Shown here one piece after another: positions 34,801-43,698 of a DNA stretch of 64,000 bases (the first letter of the stretch is position 1; every line of letters begins with the position of its first letter). Position numbers and translations under genes: made by a program. The notes beneath the pieces were generated by a model, which saw only the letters and a list, made by a program, of their open reading frames with translations, was not told the DNA's origin and ran no database searches. This DNA comes from Hippea jasoniae (GTDB lineage Bacteria > Campylobacterota_A > Desulfurellia > Desulfurellales > Hippeaceae). Location of the stretch: positions 124,001-188,000 of the forward strand of contig NZ_JQLX01000011.1 of assembly GCF_000744435.1 (NCBI RefSeq), read 5' to 3'.

Positions 34801-36539
34801 AGCTCTTTCCAAAGGGTTGAGTTTCTGTAAAGCACATCTCGAAGTGCCTCAGTCATCCAATGATATGTTGACAAGGTCAATCTTTTTCGTGCCTCAATAA
34901 AGGCGAACAATGCTTCTTGAAGAGTTTTAACAGACTCTGGATTGTTGTCTATCAGGATTTCAGTGATTTGGTCATCGGCCTCGACTTTTAAGGCCTTTTC
35001 TTGCTTAATAGTCCTTTGTTTCTCCTGAATAAGTCTTGCAAATTCATCTTGAGACGGCAATGCTTCAGGCCAATATAGGTTTAGTTCTTCCTGTTTCGCC
35101 GGCGTAAAATAGCGGAGCTCTTTAAGAAGAGATAACAATTCATCAGGATTGAAAGGACAAGAGTCATTGTAATTTATGCGGTCTATAAACCAGTCATATT
35201 GTGGTTTGTCTCGGTTGACTGCTTTTGCGATATATGCTGCAGTACCTTGATACTTGCCTTCTGCAATAACTTGTTTATGCGTCTCAGATTCCCGGATATC
35301 GAGAATCCTCCGATCAACTTTGGCTTGCTCCTCTCGAAGATATTGAAGGCGTTTTTCTAATTCCGCCTGCTCTCGTTTGGCGTGATCCTCGCTCCACTCC
35401 TCATTCTTGCTAAGTATAGCGCTAACGCTGACTTCCAGAGAGCGAAGCTCCTCAGGGCCACTGCCAAGAAGATTGATGCAGAGAGGGCGTAATTCTTCTG
35501 GCATTAACCTTTCAAGAACCTGTAGTGCTCGTGGTGTCTTGGCTGTAATGAGTGTCCGTTGTCCCGTGGCAAGCAAATGAGAAATCAAATTCGCAATGGT
35601 GTGGGACTTTCCCGTGCCTGGTGGTCCCTGCACAAGAACACCAGTCGCTGATCGGAGCTTTTCCACAATGCGACGTTGCTCTTCGTTCGAGGGTTTTGGG
35701 AAGAATATTTCTCCATCAAATGCCCGGCTTTGCTTTTCCAAGTCATCATCCGATTCGCGGCCGTCCTCTGTTCTGATTTCGGAAAGGTCAGCGAATTCGA
35801 TAGGGATATCATCACCATTTTTGATCCGCTCCCTTATTCGCCTTATGGTCTCTGTAAGACTCTTGATTGAACGCTTTCTCAGTATTAATGCAGGAGCATA
35901 CTCAACGATTGGTTTATCTGAAGCACGAACATCTTTCTTCTTCAGACTCTCGTCATACTCGCCTTGAGAATTAATAGAATGTACCAAGGTTTTGAGTACG
36001 CTTTCGATACAGTCTTTATCCCAAGGATCATCTCCGGATTCAGCCAATGAAACCTTCGCGGTTTCCTCGGCGTTTATTGGCTGTTCTTCGATATCCAGCA
36101 TATCTAACTCGGGCCTGAGCTTTGCGCCCTCTGGATGGGAACAGACGGTAAATTTACCCAAGCGCGCCTCAAATTCAAGAACAGCGTCAGCAACAATCAG
36201 ATGTCTACGAACACGTTGGCCGGAGGGCGTCTTCCAGGTAAGCAACCCCAGACCGAGAATAAGTTCATACTCCTCGTCAAACCGAAGTTGCTCCTGGTGG
36301 ATGGCGAAAAGCTTTGTATATACTTTGTGGATGCTCTCCCATACATTATGATCTTCAACCCAGGGGATCCATTGCTCTTCGAGATATCGGTCCCATACCC
36401 TGAGCACTTCGGGAAAATCCTCCAGATGTTCAGTTATTGAAATGTATTCCGGTTGATCAGCTCCCTGCTTCCATTCAGGATTCTTGATCTCTTTTATTCT
36501 TTCGGGCAAAAGTTCCGGCAAATCATTCTTATTTTTCAA
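31887..36539 (-). CDS. giant SF1 helicase with C-terminal Vsr/DUF559-type nuclease, 5' end removed by TAG
   Basis: A 1550 aa open frame. Walker A VQGPPGTGKSHTIANL is near residue 315, then a long coiled-coil-rich insertion, Walker B VIIVDEASQCG near 980, GDDRQISP, FRCMPEIIRFSNDLC, YSFQGDERDVIFLS and NVAASRARDQ. A PD-(D/E)XK nuclease of the MTES_1575/DUF559 (Vsr-like) type follows (KRIDLVVEGG, LAIECDGDYWHG, FRIRESAFY). A last ~110-residue domain (ITINGVRFKGSTVRELYYKV) is unassigned. Architecture and context suggest a nucleic-acid defence protein (inference). Base composition is visibly richer in GC than neighbours up to about 32400, then AT-rich. The TTG start is doubtful, because the frame is open upstream apart from one TAG. 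Confidence 0.85.
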   Translation of the reverse strand: MKNKNDLPELLPERIKEIKNPEWKQGADQPEYISITEHLEDFPEVLRVWDRYLEEQWIPWVEDHNVWESIHKVYTKLFAIHQEQLRFDEEYELILGLGLLTWKTPSGQRVRRHLIVADAVLEFEARLGKFTVCSHPEGAKLRPELDMLDIEEQPINAEETAKVSLAESGDDPWDKDCIESVLKTLVHSINSQGEYDESLKKKDVRASDKPIVEYAPALILRKRSIKSLTETIRRIRERIKNGDDIPIEFADLSEIRTEDGRESDDDLEKQSRAFDGEIFFPKPSNEEQRRIVEKLRSATGVLVQGPPGTGKSHTIANLISHLLATGQRTLITAKTPRALQVLERLMPEELRPLCINLLGSGPEELRSLEVSVSAILSKNEEWSEDHAKREQAELEKRLQYLREEQAKVDRRILDIRESETHKQVIAEGKYQGTAAYIAKAVNRDKPQYDWFIDRINYNDSCPFNPDELLSLLKELRYFTPAKQEELNLYWPEALPSQDEFARLIQEKQRTIKQEKALKVEADDQITEILIDNNPESVKTLQEALFAFIEARKRLTLSTYHWMTEALRDVLYRNSTLWKELARVTKCVIASVEPLVELADNNSVEIPDSTDIMTLYEDALKLKKYLENGGNPGWGPFRPKTVKECIHVIKTVRISGHSPSNVEQFSVLCNVLRVRIELEKAWNFWKKWVDKTPGPYALQLMALKSMYNALEDVLSLENLIEQCSETIHSCIDISEPDWSDEFQIEKLITSCRLAQVIRHKQSISEKLQDIETQISSITNNNNVHPVTIELMNAIRNRDLDGFAKASSKIQELKEDRQRLQEMDKYLSRLSRWLPGLTDELKLTCNEPYWDARFQHIGDAWCWAQARHWIEEYIKKEDLPALEKRARQIVDEINETITKLASIHAWSFCFSRLKEDHRRHMEAWQQSMRRLGKGTGKHAPRHRREAQQHLNQCREAVPAWVMPLHRVWDTIDPAPGMFDVIIVDEASQCGLKALPLFYLGKKILIVGDDRQISPEAVGLPRDAVHRLMEEFLYDFSFKSSFDVESSLFDHGKLRHGTQRITLREHFRCMPEIIRFSNDLCYSDTPLIPLRQYGPDRLPPLKHTFIEGGHKEGSYSRAINRPEANAIVEKIVELCSDDRYAKKTMGVVVLQGNAQAGLIEDLLLKELGAEEMERRRLICGNPYSFQGDERDVIFLSMVAAINERIGPLTKAADERRFNVAASRARDQMWLFHSVRLEDLSEKDLRRKLLEFFLYTKPQQVAGIDRNKLERRAKEDNRSLVKPPAPFESWFEVDVALELLRKGFSVTPQFEVAGKRIDLVVEGGHARLAIECDGDYWHGVDRYEEDVQRQRQLERCGWEFFRIRESAFYANKDYALRGLWPMLEERVIFPNIDSISPYIRNTTNNLVFDNSNSDKSLRSYKSDAVASKVKIQNKDLNAYESPNIGKDTARKKETVITINGVRFKGSTVRELYYKVLKYLCDNGYISKVESSIPLATSSRRYLLAKKPIHQGGNQFKSPIEYKGYFMEAHKNYKTAFRHLQQLINKCGLTMSYDL

Positions 36540-36800
36540 AAACGATTCGTCGATCCAGCCTTCACATTGATGCGGGATAGGTGGCGGTTCTGGTTCTCTG
36601 CGAGTCCGAACCTCAATCCAGATATCAGGATCAAAATCATCGTCTCTGCCCTATACCTGCGTGAAACAGCCCTTTTGTTGTGGAATATCAGAGAGCCAAA
36701 GAACTTTTTCATAATCTTCAATATCTCGTATTACTTTGGCTCGCATTAAAGAAATCTGAGAAAGATAATTAAGAAGACGAAAAACTTTTTCTTTTTTCAT
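36540..36800 (-). pseudogene. 5' part of the helicase-nuclease gene with in-frame TAG at codon 50
   Basis: An ATG at 36798-36800 opens MKKEKVFRLLNYLSQISL..., in the same frame as the 1550-residue ORF. Codon 50 is TAG (36651-36653, after GCFTQV); the frame continues GRDDDFDPDIWIEV and CEGWIDESFLK straight into the large ORF. From my memory of this helicase family, the GRD...DPD.W.EV region directly follows a tryptophan, so TGG to TAG is the likely change. Full length would be 1637 codons. Confidence 0.65.
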
Positions 36801-37181
36801 AGTTCTTTTGAAAAGATTATAAATATTACTCTCTTAATGTAAAATTATAGAGATTCAACATTCAATAGATTCAACAATTCTTTCATTCTCTTGTTTTCAA
36901 TAACTTTACTAAAATTATTATCATATGTCAATTTAGGAGAAGATTTTACAACCAGATATATAATTCCCTCAAATTAAAAATACCTGAGTTTTCGCTTTTG
37001 TGTTTTTCATCTGCCTTTTCTGTTTTGATTATGCATCTATTTAGCCATTGAAATATACTGGCTACCATATATTTTTACACAGCTGGGTTAAATGTCTCAA
37101 ACAGTCAAAAGAAACAGGTATCTATTCTGTTATTGCCTTAATTAAGCTTTAAAAATTCTATTTTTTTTATACAATGTATGC
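36801..37181. other. intergenic, AT-rich, possible gene relic on the minus strand
   Basis: No convincing gene. On the minus strand a 41-codon open stretch ending at TAA (36839-36841; KLTYDNNFSKVIENKRMKEL) has a protein-like composition. A further short ORF, MKNTKAKTQV, lies upstream in a different frame near 36978-37020. Together they may be remains of a decayed gene. I see no RNA gene or clear terminator here. Confidence 0.3.
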
Positions 37182-38384
37182 ATGAGAAAAATAAGCATGG
37201 CTGTGGCATTTGTTTTTTTGATAAATTTAAATGTTTTAGCGGGAAGCATTGTTCATTTAAAAACATTTTCTATAATAAAACTATCAGACAACACGATCAA
37301 CCTGATTTTTCGTTTCGATAAGATTGATAAGTATAGGTTTATAAAACTTTCGGATGATTACTGGTATGTTGCAATTCCATCAAAGATTATAGCCATAAAC
37401 ACGCCTCTTTTGCCAAAGTATGACATAAAAAAGATTCTTGTAAGGATTATTCGTGGTGAAACACGGATTTTTTTCAAAATGGACAACGCATACACATACA
37501 ACTTTAGATTTGTCATCTCCAAAAACCACCACTTTTTGATTGTAAGAATTTCAAGAAAAACTCACAAAGAACCCATATTAAATAAACACCAAGCACCTGC
37601 TTTACAAAATAAACTTCTGCCACCTGTTATAGTTATAGACCCAGGCCATGGAGGTAAAGACCCTGGAGCTATAGGCCTATTTAATAAAGAAAAAAATGTC
37701 GTGCTGAAAATCGGCCTTTATGTTTATAAAATATTAAAATCAAAAGGCTATAGGGTTTATATGACGCGTTATGGAGATGTGTATCCAACACTTGCAGATA
37801 GGGTTGTCTTTGCAAATAAAAAACATGCAACGATTTTTGTGTCGATCCATGCCAATTATGCGCCTAAAGATAAAAATAAGGCAAGAGGCCTTGAGGTGTA
37901 TTTTTTAAACACGACAAGCGACAAAAGGGCATTGTGGCTTGCAGCCAAAGAGAACAATATGAGCTTATCCCAGCTTGACGACCTGAATAAAATTATACTT
38001 TCAATGATTCAAACAACAAAAATCAAATACTCAAAAATGCTTGCATCCTATGTTTATAAATACATGTTAAAAGATGGCAGGCTTGTGTATAGAGGTTATA
38101 AAGGCAGGGGGGTAAGGCAGGCGCCATTTTATGTGCTTGTGGGAACAAGATGCCCATCTATTTTGATAGAGACGGCTTTTATAAACAACCCAGAGGATGC
38201 TTTATTTTTAAGAAATCGCAGGTTTTTATACTATCTTGCAAAAGGGATAGCCGCAGGGATTGAGAGGTTTTTAAAAGTTTATTACCAGCGGGCGTCTTTG
38301 GGATATGATCCCAGGATTTTCAAAAATACGGTGAGCTTTTCTACCTCTTTTAAAGCCTCTTTGAGCTTTTCATCCTCAATATGA
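37182..38384 (+). CDS. N-acetylmuramoyl-L-alanine amidase (AmiC-like)
   Basis: A periplasmic zinc amidase that splits septal peptidoglycan. Signal peptide MRKISMAVAFVFLINLNVLA, then an AMIN-like beta domain (about 22-130), then the catalytic Amidase_3 domain: VIDPGHGGKDPGAIG near 157, FVSIHANYAP near 222, and ILIETAFINNPEDA near 330 with the catalytic glutamate. The catalytic domain ends near GIERFLKVYY. The last ~34 residues are Ser/Phe-rich and overlap the convergent pheA by 103 bases, which suggests that an original stop was lost. Confidence 0.9.
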   Translation: MRKISMAVAFVFLINLNVLAGSIVHLKTFSIIKLSDNTINLIFRFDKIDKYRFIKLSDDYWYVAIPSKIIAINTPLLPKYDIKKILVRIIRGETRIFFKMDNAYTYNFRFVISKNHHFLIVRISRKTHKEPILNKHQAPALQNKLLPPVIVIDPGHGGKDPGAIGLFNKEKNVVLKIGLYVYKILKSKGYRVYMTRYGDVYPTLADRVVFANKKHATIFVSIHANYAPKDKNKARGLEVYFLNTTSDKRALWLAAKENNMSLSQLDDLNKIILSMIQTTKIKYSKMLASYVYKYMLKDGRLVYRGYKGRGVRQAPFYVLVGTRCPSILIETAFINNPEDALFLRNRRFLYYLAKGIAAGIERFLKVYYQRASLGYDPRIFKNTVSFSTSFKASLSFSSSI

Positions 38385-39388
38385 CCTTCAACATCGACAT
38401 AAAAAATATAAGACCAGCTTTTCTGCCTTGATGGGCGGGACTCTATCCGTGTTAAATTTATCCGTTTTTCATAAAATGGAGATAGAATTTCATATAAAGC
38501 GCCTACTTTGTCTTTGATTGTAAACATAAAAGATGTTTTATCTCTTCCTGTTTTTTTAGGTATTGTTTTGCCTATAACCAGAAATCGGGTTGTGTTGTTT
38601 GTTTTATCCTCAATACCCCTTGCAAGAACATTTAGAGAGTAGATTTCGCTTGCCGCAAGTGAGGCAATTGCGGCGGTTTTTGGGTCTTTTTCTGCTATTT
38701 TTGCTGCCTTGGCTGTTGATACCGTTTCATAAACAGGCACATTGGGCAGGTGTTTTTTTAGCCACCCCTTACACTGACCTATGGCATTTGGATGAGAATA
38801 AACGGCTTTTATCTCCTCTAAGGATCGAGCCTTTGAAAGCAGGTTGTGCTTTATGTCGATGAGAATTTCAGAGACGATTTTTACAGAGGAGTTGACAAAC
38901 ATATCAAGCGTGTAGTTTACAACGCCTTCGATAGAGTTTTCTATCGGCACTACGCCAAAGTCGGCTCTTTCGTTTTCAACATCCATAAACACATCTTCAA
39001 TCGACTCCTCAGCTATATAGTGAAGCGACAGCCCAAATCGCTCAATTGCCGCCTGATGCGTGAATGTTGCCTCAGGCCCTAAATAGCTTATCGTCAAAGG
39101 CTCCTCAAGCCTTATCGATGCACTCATGATTTCTCTAAAGATAAACCTCAAACTCTTTTTGGGAAATACGCCCTGGGCTTTTTTATCGATCATTTCATAG
39201 ATTTTTGTTTCTCTGTCCGGGGAATAAAACGGAAGGTTGTGGGTTCTTTTTATATCCCCAACCTCCCGCACAAGTTTCGCCCTTTTATCAAGCAGCTCTA
39301 TGATTTTACCGTCTATATCGGATATCTTTTTCCTCAGCTCGTCTAATTTTATAGAAACTGCGTTGTCATTTTGCGCCATTTTTCCCAT
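38282..39388 (-). CDS. pheA: bifunctional chorismate mutase/prephenate dehydratase
   Basis: Makes phenylpyruvate from chorismate. The AroQ mutase domain is residues ~13-95 (LRKKISDIDGKIIELLDKRA, ERETKIYEMI-like SPDRETKIYE). The dehydratase domain begins YLGPEATFTHQAA, with NSIEGVVNYTLD and DKTNNTTRFLVIG. A C-terminal ACT domain (GALYEILSPFYEKRINLTRIESRPS) provides phenylalanine feedback. 368 aa is full length. It overlaps accA by 40 bases; a second start at 39379 (MAQND) is possible. Confidence 0.95.
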   Translation of the reverse strand: MGKMAQNDNAVSIKLDELRKKISDIDGKIIELLDKRAKLVREVGDIKRTHNLPFYSPDRETKIYEMIDKKAQGVFPKKSLRFIFREIMSASIRLEEPLTISYLGPEATFTHQAAIERFGLSLHYIAEESIEDVFMDVENERADFGVVPIENSIEGVVNYTLDMFVNSSVKIVSEILIDIKHNLLSKARSLEEIKAVYSHPNAIGQCKGWLKKHLPNVPVYETVSTAKAAKIAEKDPKTAAIASLAASEIYSLNVLARGIEDKTNNTTRFLVIGKTIPKKTGRDKTSFMFTIKDKVGALYEILSPFYEKRINLTRIESRPSRQKSWSYIFYVDVEGHIEDEKLKEALKEVEKLTVFLKILGSYPKDARW

Positions 39389-40299
39389 CTCTGTTTGAGG
39401 AGTTTATTTGTTGAGAGTTTTTGTAGTTCTGATAGGCTTTTGTTTATAAATTCTTTAATGGCTGAAGCGGTTGCTTCATAATCCCTATGAGCTCCGCCAA
39501 GTGGCTCTTTTATGATTTCATCGATCACGCCAAGCTCGTATAAATCCCTTGCTGTAACCCTCATCGCTTTTGCAGCATCGATGGAATGGGCTGTATCACG
39601 CCATAAAATCGATGAGCAACCCTCTGGCGATATTACGCCGTATATGGCAAACTCAAGCATTGCTACCCTATCACCAACGGCAATCGCCAAGGCGCCGCCT
39701 GAGCCTCCTTCTCCAGTAATTACACACACAACAGGCACCTTCAAACTGAACATTGTATAAAGGTTTGATGCAATAGCCTCTGACTGACCCCTTTCTTCTG
39801 CACCTATACCGGGGTAAGCCCCTGGCGTATCAACAAAAGTGATAATCGGTATATTAAACTTCTCTGCAAGTTTCATAATTCGTTGAGTTTTTCTATATCC
39901 TTCAGGGTTTGCCATACCGAAGTTCCTGAAGAGATTATCTTTTGTGTTTTTTCCCTTTTGATGTCCAACAATGGCAACCTTTTTACCATCCAGATATCCA
40001 AAACCTGTAACAATTGCCTTATCGTCTGCAAATCTTCTGTCTCCATGGAGCTCAACAAAATCCTCTATAAGTAGCTCTACAAAATCCAGCGTGTATGGGC
40101 GCTGAGGATGCCTTGCGATTTTTATGATTTTATCTATCGATAGATTCTCAAACTCCCTTCTTAAAATCTCATCCTTTTTCTTCTCTAATTGCCTTATCTC
40201 CTCTTCAACATCAAATCCCTGTTGTTTTGCTGTTTCTTTTAGCTGTTGAATCTGCTGCTCTATCTCATAAATTGGCTTTTCAAAATCAAGTAAAAACAT
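39349..40299 (-). CDS. accA: acetyl-CoA carboxylase carboxyltransferase subunit alpha
   Basis: With AccD (not in the window) transfers CO2 from biotin to acetyl-CoA for fatty acid synthesis. The 316 aa carry the helical N-terminus IYEIEQQIQQL, the family core GRRFADD-like GDRRFADDKAIVTG, DTPGAYPGIGAEERGQSEAIA and EGGSGGALAIAVGDR. It starts one base after the lysC stop, in the same operon. Confidence 0.96.
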   Translation of the reverse strand: MFLLDFEKPIYEIEQQIQQLKETAKQQGFDVEEEIRQLEKKKDEILRREFENLSIDKIIKIARHPQRPYTLDFVELLIEDFVELHGDRRFADDKAIVTGFGYLDGKKVAIVGHQKGKNTKDNLFRNFGMANPEGYRKTQRIMKLAEKFNIPIITFVDTPGAYPGIGAEERGQSEAIASNLYTMFSLKVPVVCVITGEGGSGGALAIAVGDRVAMLEFAIYGVISPEGCSSILWRDTAHSIDAAKAMRVTARDLYELGVIDEIIKEPLGGAHRDYEATASAIKEFINKSLSELQKLSTNKLLKQRWEKWRKMTTQFL

Positions 40300-41526
40300 T
40301 TACGCCTCCTTGTCCAGTTCAAAGGCTTCATGTAAAGCCCTAACGGCAAGCTCTGTATACTTCTCATCGATTAGACATGAAATCTTTATCTCTGATGTTG
40401 AAATGGCCCTTATGTTGATGTTTTCTTTTGCCAGCGTATCAAACATCTTGGCTGCAACGCCAGGATGTGATCGCATACCCACTCCCACAACAGAAACCTT
40501 AGCCACATCTTTATTCAAGCTAACATCGCCAGCATCGATTTTCTTTGAAATCTCTTTTAAAACATCGTAGGCTTTGTCTGCATCATCCCTTTGCACTGTA
40601 AAGGATATGTCTGTTGCCTTGCCATCATCGCTAACATTCTGAACAATCATGTCAACATTGATGTTATTTTTTGCAATCTCGTTAAAAATCATTGCAGCAA
40701 TACCCGGTTCATCTTTAACATTGTTTATCTTAAGCCTTGCCTGATTTTTATCGTGAGCTATACCGCTAACTACTATTCTCTCCATATCTTTATCCTCCTT
40801 TGTTACTAAAGTGCCTTTATTGAAGGTAAAGCTTGATAAAACCATTATAGGTACATTGTACTTCATGCCAAATTCAACCGATCTTATTTGCAAAACCTTT
40901 GCACCAAGGCTTGCTAACTCCATCATCTCTGAGTAGCTGATTTTGTCTAATTTTCTTGCATTTTTAACAATGCGTGGATCGGCTGTGTAGATACCATCAA
41001 CATCTGTGTAAATCTCGCATACATCAGCCTTTAAAGCCGCAGCGATAGCAACTGCTGTAGTGTCAGAGCCGCCTCTACCCAATGTTGTTACATCGCCAGT
41101 TGTTTCACTAATGCCCTGAAACCCTGCAACTATAACAATTTCTCCGTTATCTAAATGCTTCATTATATTTTCTGTATCGATGGATTTTATTCTTGCCTTT
41201 GTGTGCACTTCATCTGTTACTATGCCGCACTGCCTGCCTGTCATGGCAACAGCTTTTGCACCTATCTCGTTTAGCCTGATTGCAACCAGTGCACTGGATA
41301 TCCTTTCGCCGCTTGATAAAAGCAGATCCATCTCTCTTTCTGAGGGGCGCTTGGCAAGTTCTTTTGCCATCTTTATAAGCTTATCTGTTTCGCCAGCCAT
41401 AGCTGAAACAATTGCAACAACTTTGTTACCCTTTTGAGCCGTTTCCTTGATGTGGTTAGCAATAATTTTAATCCTTTCCAGTGAACCAACACTTGTTCCA
41501 CCGTATTTTTGGACTATAAGCGCCAT
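40300..41526 (-). CDS. lysC: aspartate kinase
   Basis: Phosphorylates aspartate, the first step to lysine, threonine and methionine. 408 aa with N-terminal [33 protein letters not shown] and two C-terminal ACT domains (from about 265, [19 protein letters not shown] and [20 protein letters not shown]), which bind lysine or threonine as feedback signals. Ends directly before accA; 18 bases after ftsK upstream. Confidence 0.96.
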   Translation of the reverse strand: MALIVQKYGGTSVGSLERIKIIANHIKETAQKGNKVVAIVSAMAGETDKLIKMAKELAKRPSEREMDLLLSSGERISSALVAIRLNEIGAKAVAMTGRQCGIVTDEVHTKARIKSIDTENIMKHLDNGEIVIVAGFQGISETTGDVTTLGRGGSDTTAVAIAAALKADVCEIYTDVDGIYTADPRIVKNARKLDKISYSEMMELASLGAKVLQIRSVEFGMKYNVPIMVLSSFTFNKGTLVTKEDKDMERIVVSGIAHDKNQARLKINNVKDEPGIAAMIFNEIAKNNINVDMIVQNVSDDGKATDISFTVQRDDADKAYDVLKEISKKIDAGDVSLNKDVAKVSVVGVGMRSHPGVAAKMFDTLAKENINIRAISTSEIKISCLIDEKYTELAVRALHEAFELDKEA

Positions 41527-41544
41527 TTCACAGCCCCTCCTTGA

Positions 41545-43698
41545 TTAGATAAGAATTTCCCGTTTACCCCTGTGGTCGGGTTTTGATAGTATACCTTTTT
41601 TTTCCATCTGTTCAACAATTCTTGCGGCTTTATTGTAGCCAATTTTAAGTTTTCTTTGCAAGAACGATATAGATGGATTGCCTCCCTCTTTTATGATCTG
41701 GACAGCCTCATCAAAGAGAGGGTCCAGTTCCTCATCGTCATCTTCTTTAACCACCTCTTTTGTTGCCTCAATCAGCTCCTCGTTGTAATCCGGACTACCC
41801 TGAGCCTTAACAAAATCCGTTACAGCTTTGATTTCGTTATCATCGATAAACGCTCCATGAATCCTTACAAGCGATGAAGCACCCGGTTGCATCAGTAGCA
41901 TATCGCCCTTGCCAAGCAAAGCTTCAGCACCTTGAGTATCCAGTATCGTGCGTGAATCAACCTTTGAGGTAACCTTAAACGATATCCTTGCAGGAAAGTT
42001 TGCCTTAATTAAACCCGTTATAACATCCACGCTGGGGCGTTGTGTTGCTACAATCAGATGAATGCCACTTGCCCTTGCCTTTTGAGCCAGTCTTTCTATA
42101 TAAACCTCCACCTTTTTGCCAGAGACCATCATTAAATCTGCAAGCTCATCTATAACTACAACTATGTAAGGCATGGGTGGATAATCTATCTGGCCCGCTT
42201 TTGCTTTTTTATTAAAACCTTCGATATTTCTTACGCCTGCCTCACTCATGATTTTGTAGCGTGTCTCCATTTCGTTTATTAAGGCACTCAAGGCAGCTGC
42301 TGCCTCTTTTGGGTCTGTTACAACTGGCATCATCATATGAGGAATACCATCATAAATGGAGAGCTCAAGGATCTTGGGATCGATCATGACGAATTTAACC
42401 TCATCGGGACGCGCCTTATATAAAATGCTGATAATCATCGTATTGATTGACACACTTTTGCCGCTGCCTGTGGCACCTGCTATCAAAAGATGGGGCATTT
42501 TTGTAAGGTCTGCTATAAATACATTACCTACCGTATCCTTACCTAGCCCCAGTGTGAGTTTTGATGATGCATTGATAAACGCTTTAGATGAGATTATATC
42601 GCGCATATAAACGATTTCTCTGTTTTTGTTTGAAATTTCTATACCTATGGCCGCTTTGCCTGGAATGGGAGCAATAATTCTAACAGACATCGCTTCCATG
42701 GCTAAAGCAAGGTCGTTGTAAAGGTTGGCGATTTTGCTTATTTTTATGCCCGATTTTGGCCTAAATTCATACATCGTGACAACTGGCCCTGGTCTAACAT
42801 TAACCACTTTGCCTTCAACGCCAAAATGTTTGAGTTTTTCTTCTAATTTTCTTGCGCTTTCTGTGATTTCTTTAGGGTTTATTATGCCGTTTGAATATTC
42901 AGGTGTTTTGAGTAGCTCAACAGGAGGGAATAAATAATCCTCATCCTTGTTGTTTATGATCGCCTGGGGTTTACTGTCTTCATCTTCTATATACTCTATG
43001 TTTATACTATCTTCGTTTGAATAATTTTCTAAATCACTTTTGTTATCTAACTCTTTTGTTTGAGAGGAATCTTCTTTTTGTTCTAAAGAATCGGCTTTGT
43101 TGTCTTTGATATTATTTGCTGTCTGAGGGTTTATTGTTGGGGGATTTTGTGTTTCTGCTGGCTGTTTTTCTTTTTTTTTTGAATTATCCTGGCTGCGGTT
43201 TTGCTTTATTCTTTCTGCAATAAACAGTAAAAACTCTTTTTGAGCAAGATAAAGTATGGCAGCAGAGATAGGCAAAAGAATCAAAAAAGTGCCTATTTTA
43301 CCCAGCAGAAACTCTATGCTTCTGCCAATCATAAAACCTATACTTCCACATGCAAAATAGCCAATCGATACAAGATGATTTCTTTCTGCGCCAACCGCAG
43401 CATAAAGCACTATATCGAATGCTACAGCAAATAAAACAGTAAAGGTTATGCTTCTGATAAATTTTAACGGGTGTTTGGCATAAGAAAAACTGCTTAGGGA
43501 GAAAAAAATTGGCAGAGCAAAGCCAATTATTCCAAATCTATTGAGAATAAAAAAAGAGACCTTTGCGCCAACAAGCCCTATAAAATTCCTTATGTGATAG
43601 GGGTAGAATGTGTCGCTAAAATGGTATGAAACAAGCGAAAGCAACAATATGGTGTTTACAAAGAGATTTAGTAGAATAAATCCGTTGATTTTTTTCAT
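41545..43698 (-). CDS. ftsK: DNA translocase FtsK
   Basis: Pumps chromosome DNA through the septum. 717 aa: four N-terminal transmembrane helices (1-160), a polar Gln/Asn/Asp/Glu-rich linker (~165-250), a motor with AGATGSGKSVSINTM near 395 and the Walker B VVVIDELADLMM. A winged-helix gamma domain (PSISFLQRKLKIGYNKAARIVEQMEKKG) recognises KOPS/FRS-type DNA. The ATG shares its first base with the end of the rnj gene. Confidence 0.95.
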   Translation of the reverse strand: MKKINGFILLNLFVNTILLLSLVSYHFSDTFYPYHIRNFIGLVGAKVSFFILNRFGIIGFALPIFFSLSSFSYAKHPLKFIRSITFTVLFAVAFDIVLYAAVGAERNHLVSIGYFACGSIGFMIGRSIEFLLGKIGTFLILLPISAAILYLAQKEFLLFIAERIKQNRSQDNSKKKEKQPAETQNPPTINPQTANNIKDNKADSLEQKEDSSQTKELDNKSDLENYSNEDSINIEYIEDEDSKPQAIINNKDEDYLFPPVELLKTPEYSNGIINPKEITESARKLEEKLKHFGVEGKVVNVRPGPVVTMYEFRPKSGIKISKIANLYNDLALAMEAMSVRIIAPIPGKAAIGIEISNKNREIVYMRDIISSKAFINASSKLTLGLGKDTVGNVFIADLTKMPHLLIAGATGSGKSVSINTMIISILYKARPDEVKFVMIDPKILELSIYDGIPHMMMPVVTDPKEAAAALSALINEMETRYKIMSEAGVRNIEGFNKKAKAGQIDYPPMPYIVVVIDELADLMMVSGKKVEVYIERLAQKARASGIHLIVATQRPSVDVITGLIKANFPARISFKVTSKVDSRTILDTQGAEALLGKGDMLLMQPGASSLVRIHGAFIDDNEIKAVTDFVKAQGSPDYNEELIEATKEVVKEDDDEELDPLFDEAVQIIKEGGNPSISFLQRKLKIGYNKAARIVEQMEKKGILSKPDHRGKREILI

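Noticed and set aside
32381-36351. Plus-strand ORFs of 60-123 residues
   Set aside because: They are antisense to the helicase-nuclease gene and have no family motifs or ribosome sites.
26373-36653. Pyrrolysine or a reassigned TAG
   Set aside because: TAG ends pyc, dctM and other core genes normally; neither pyl genes nor a suppressor tRNA are seen.
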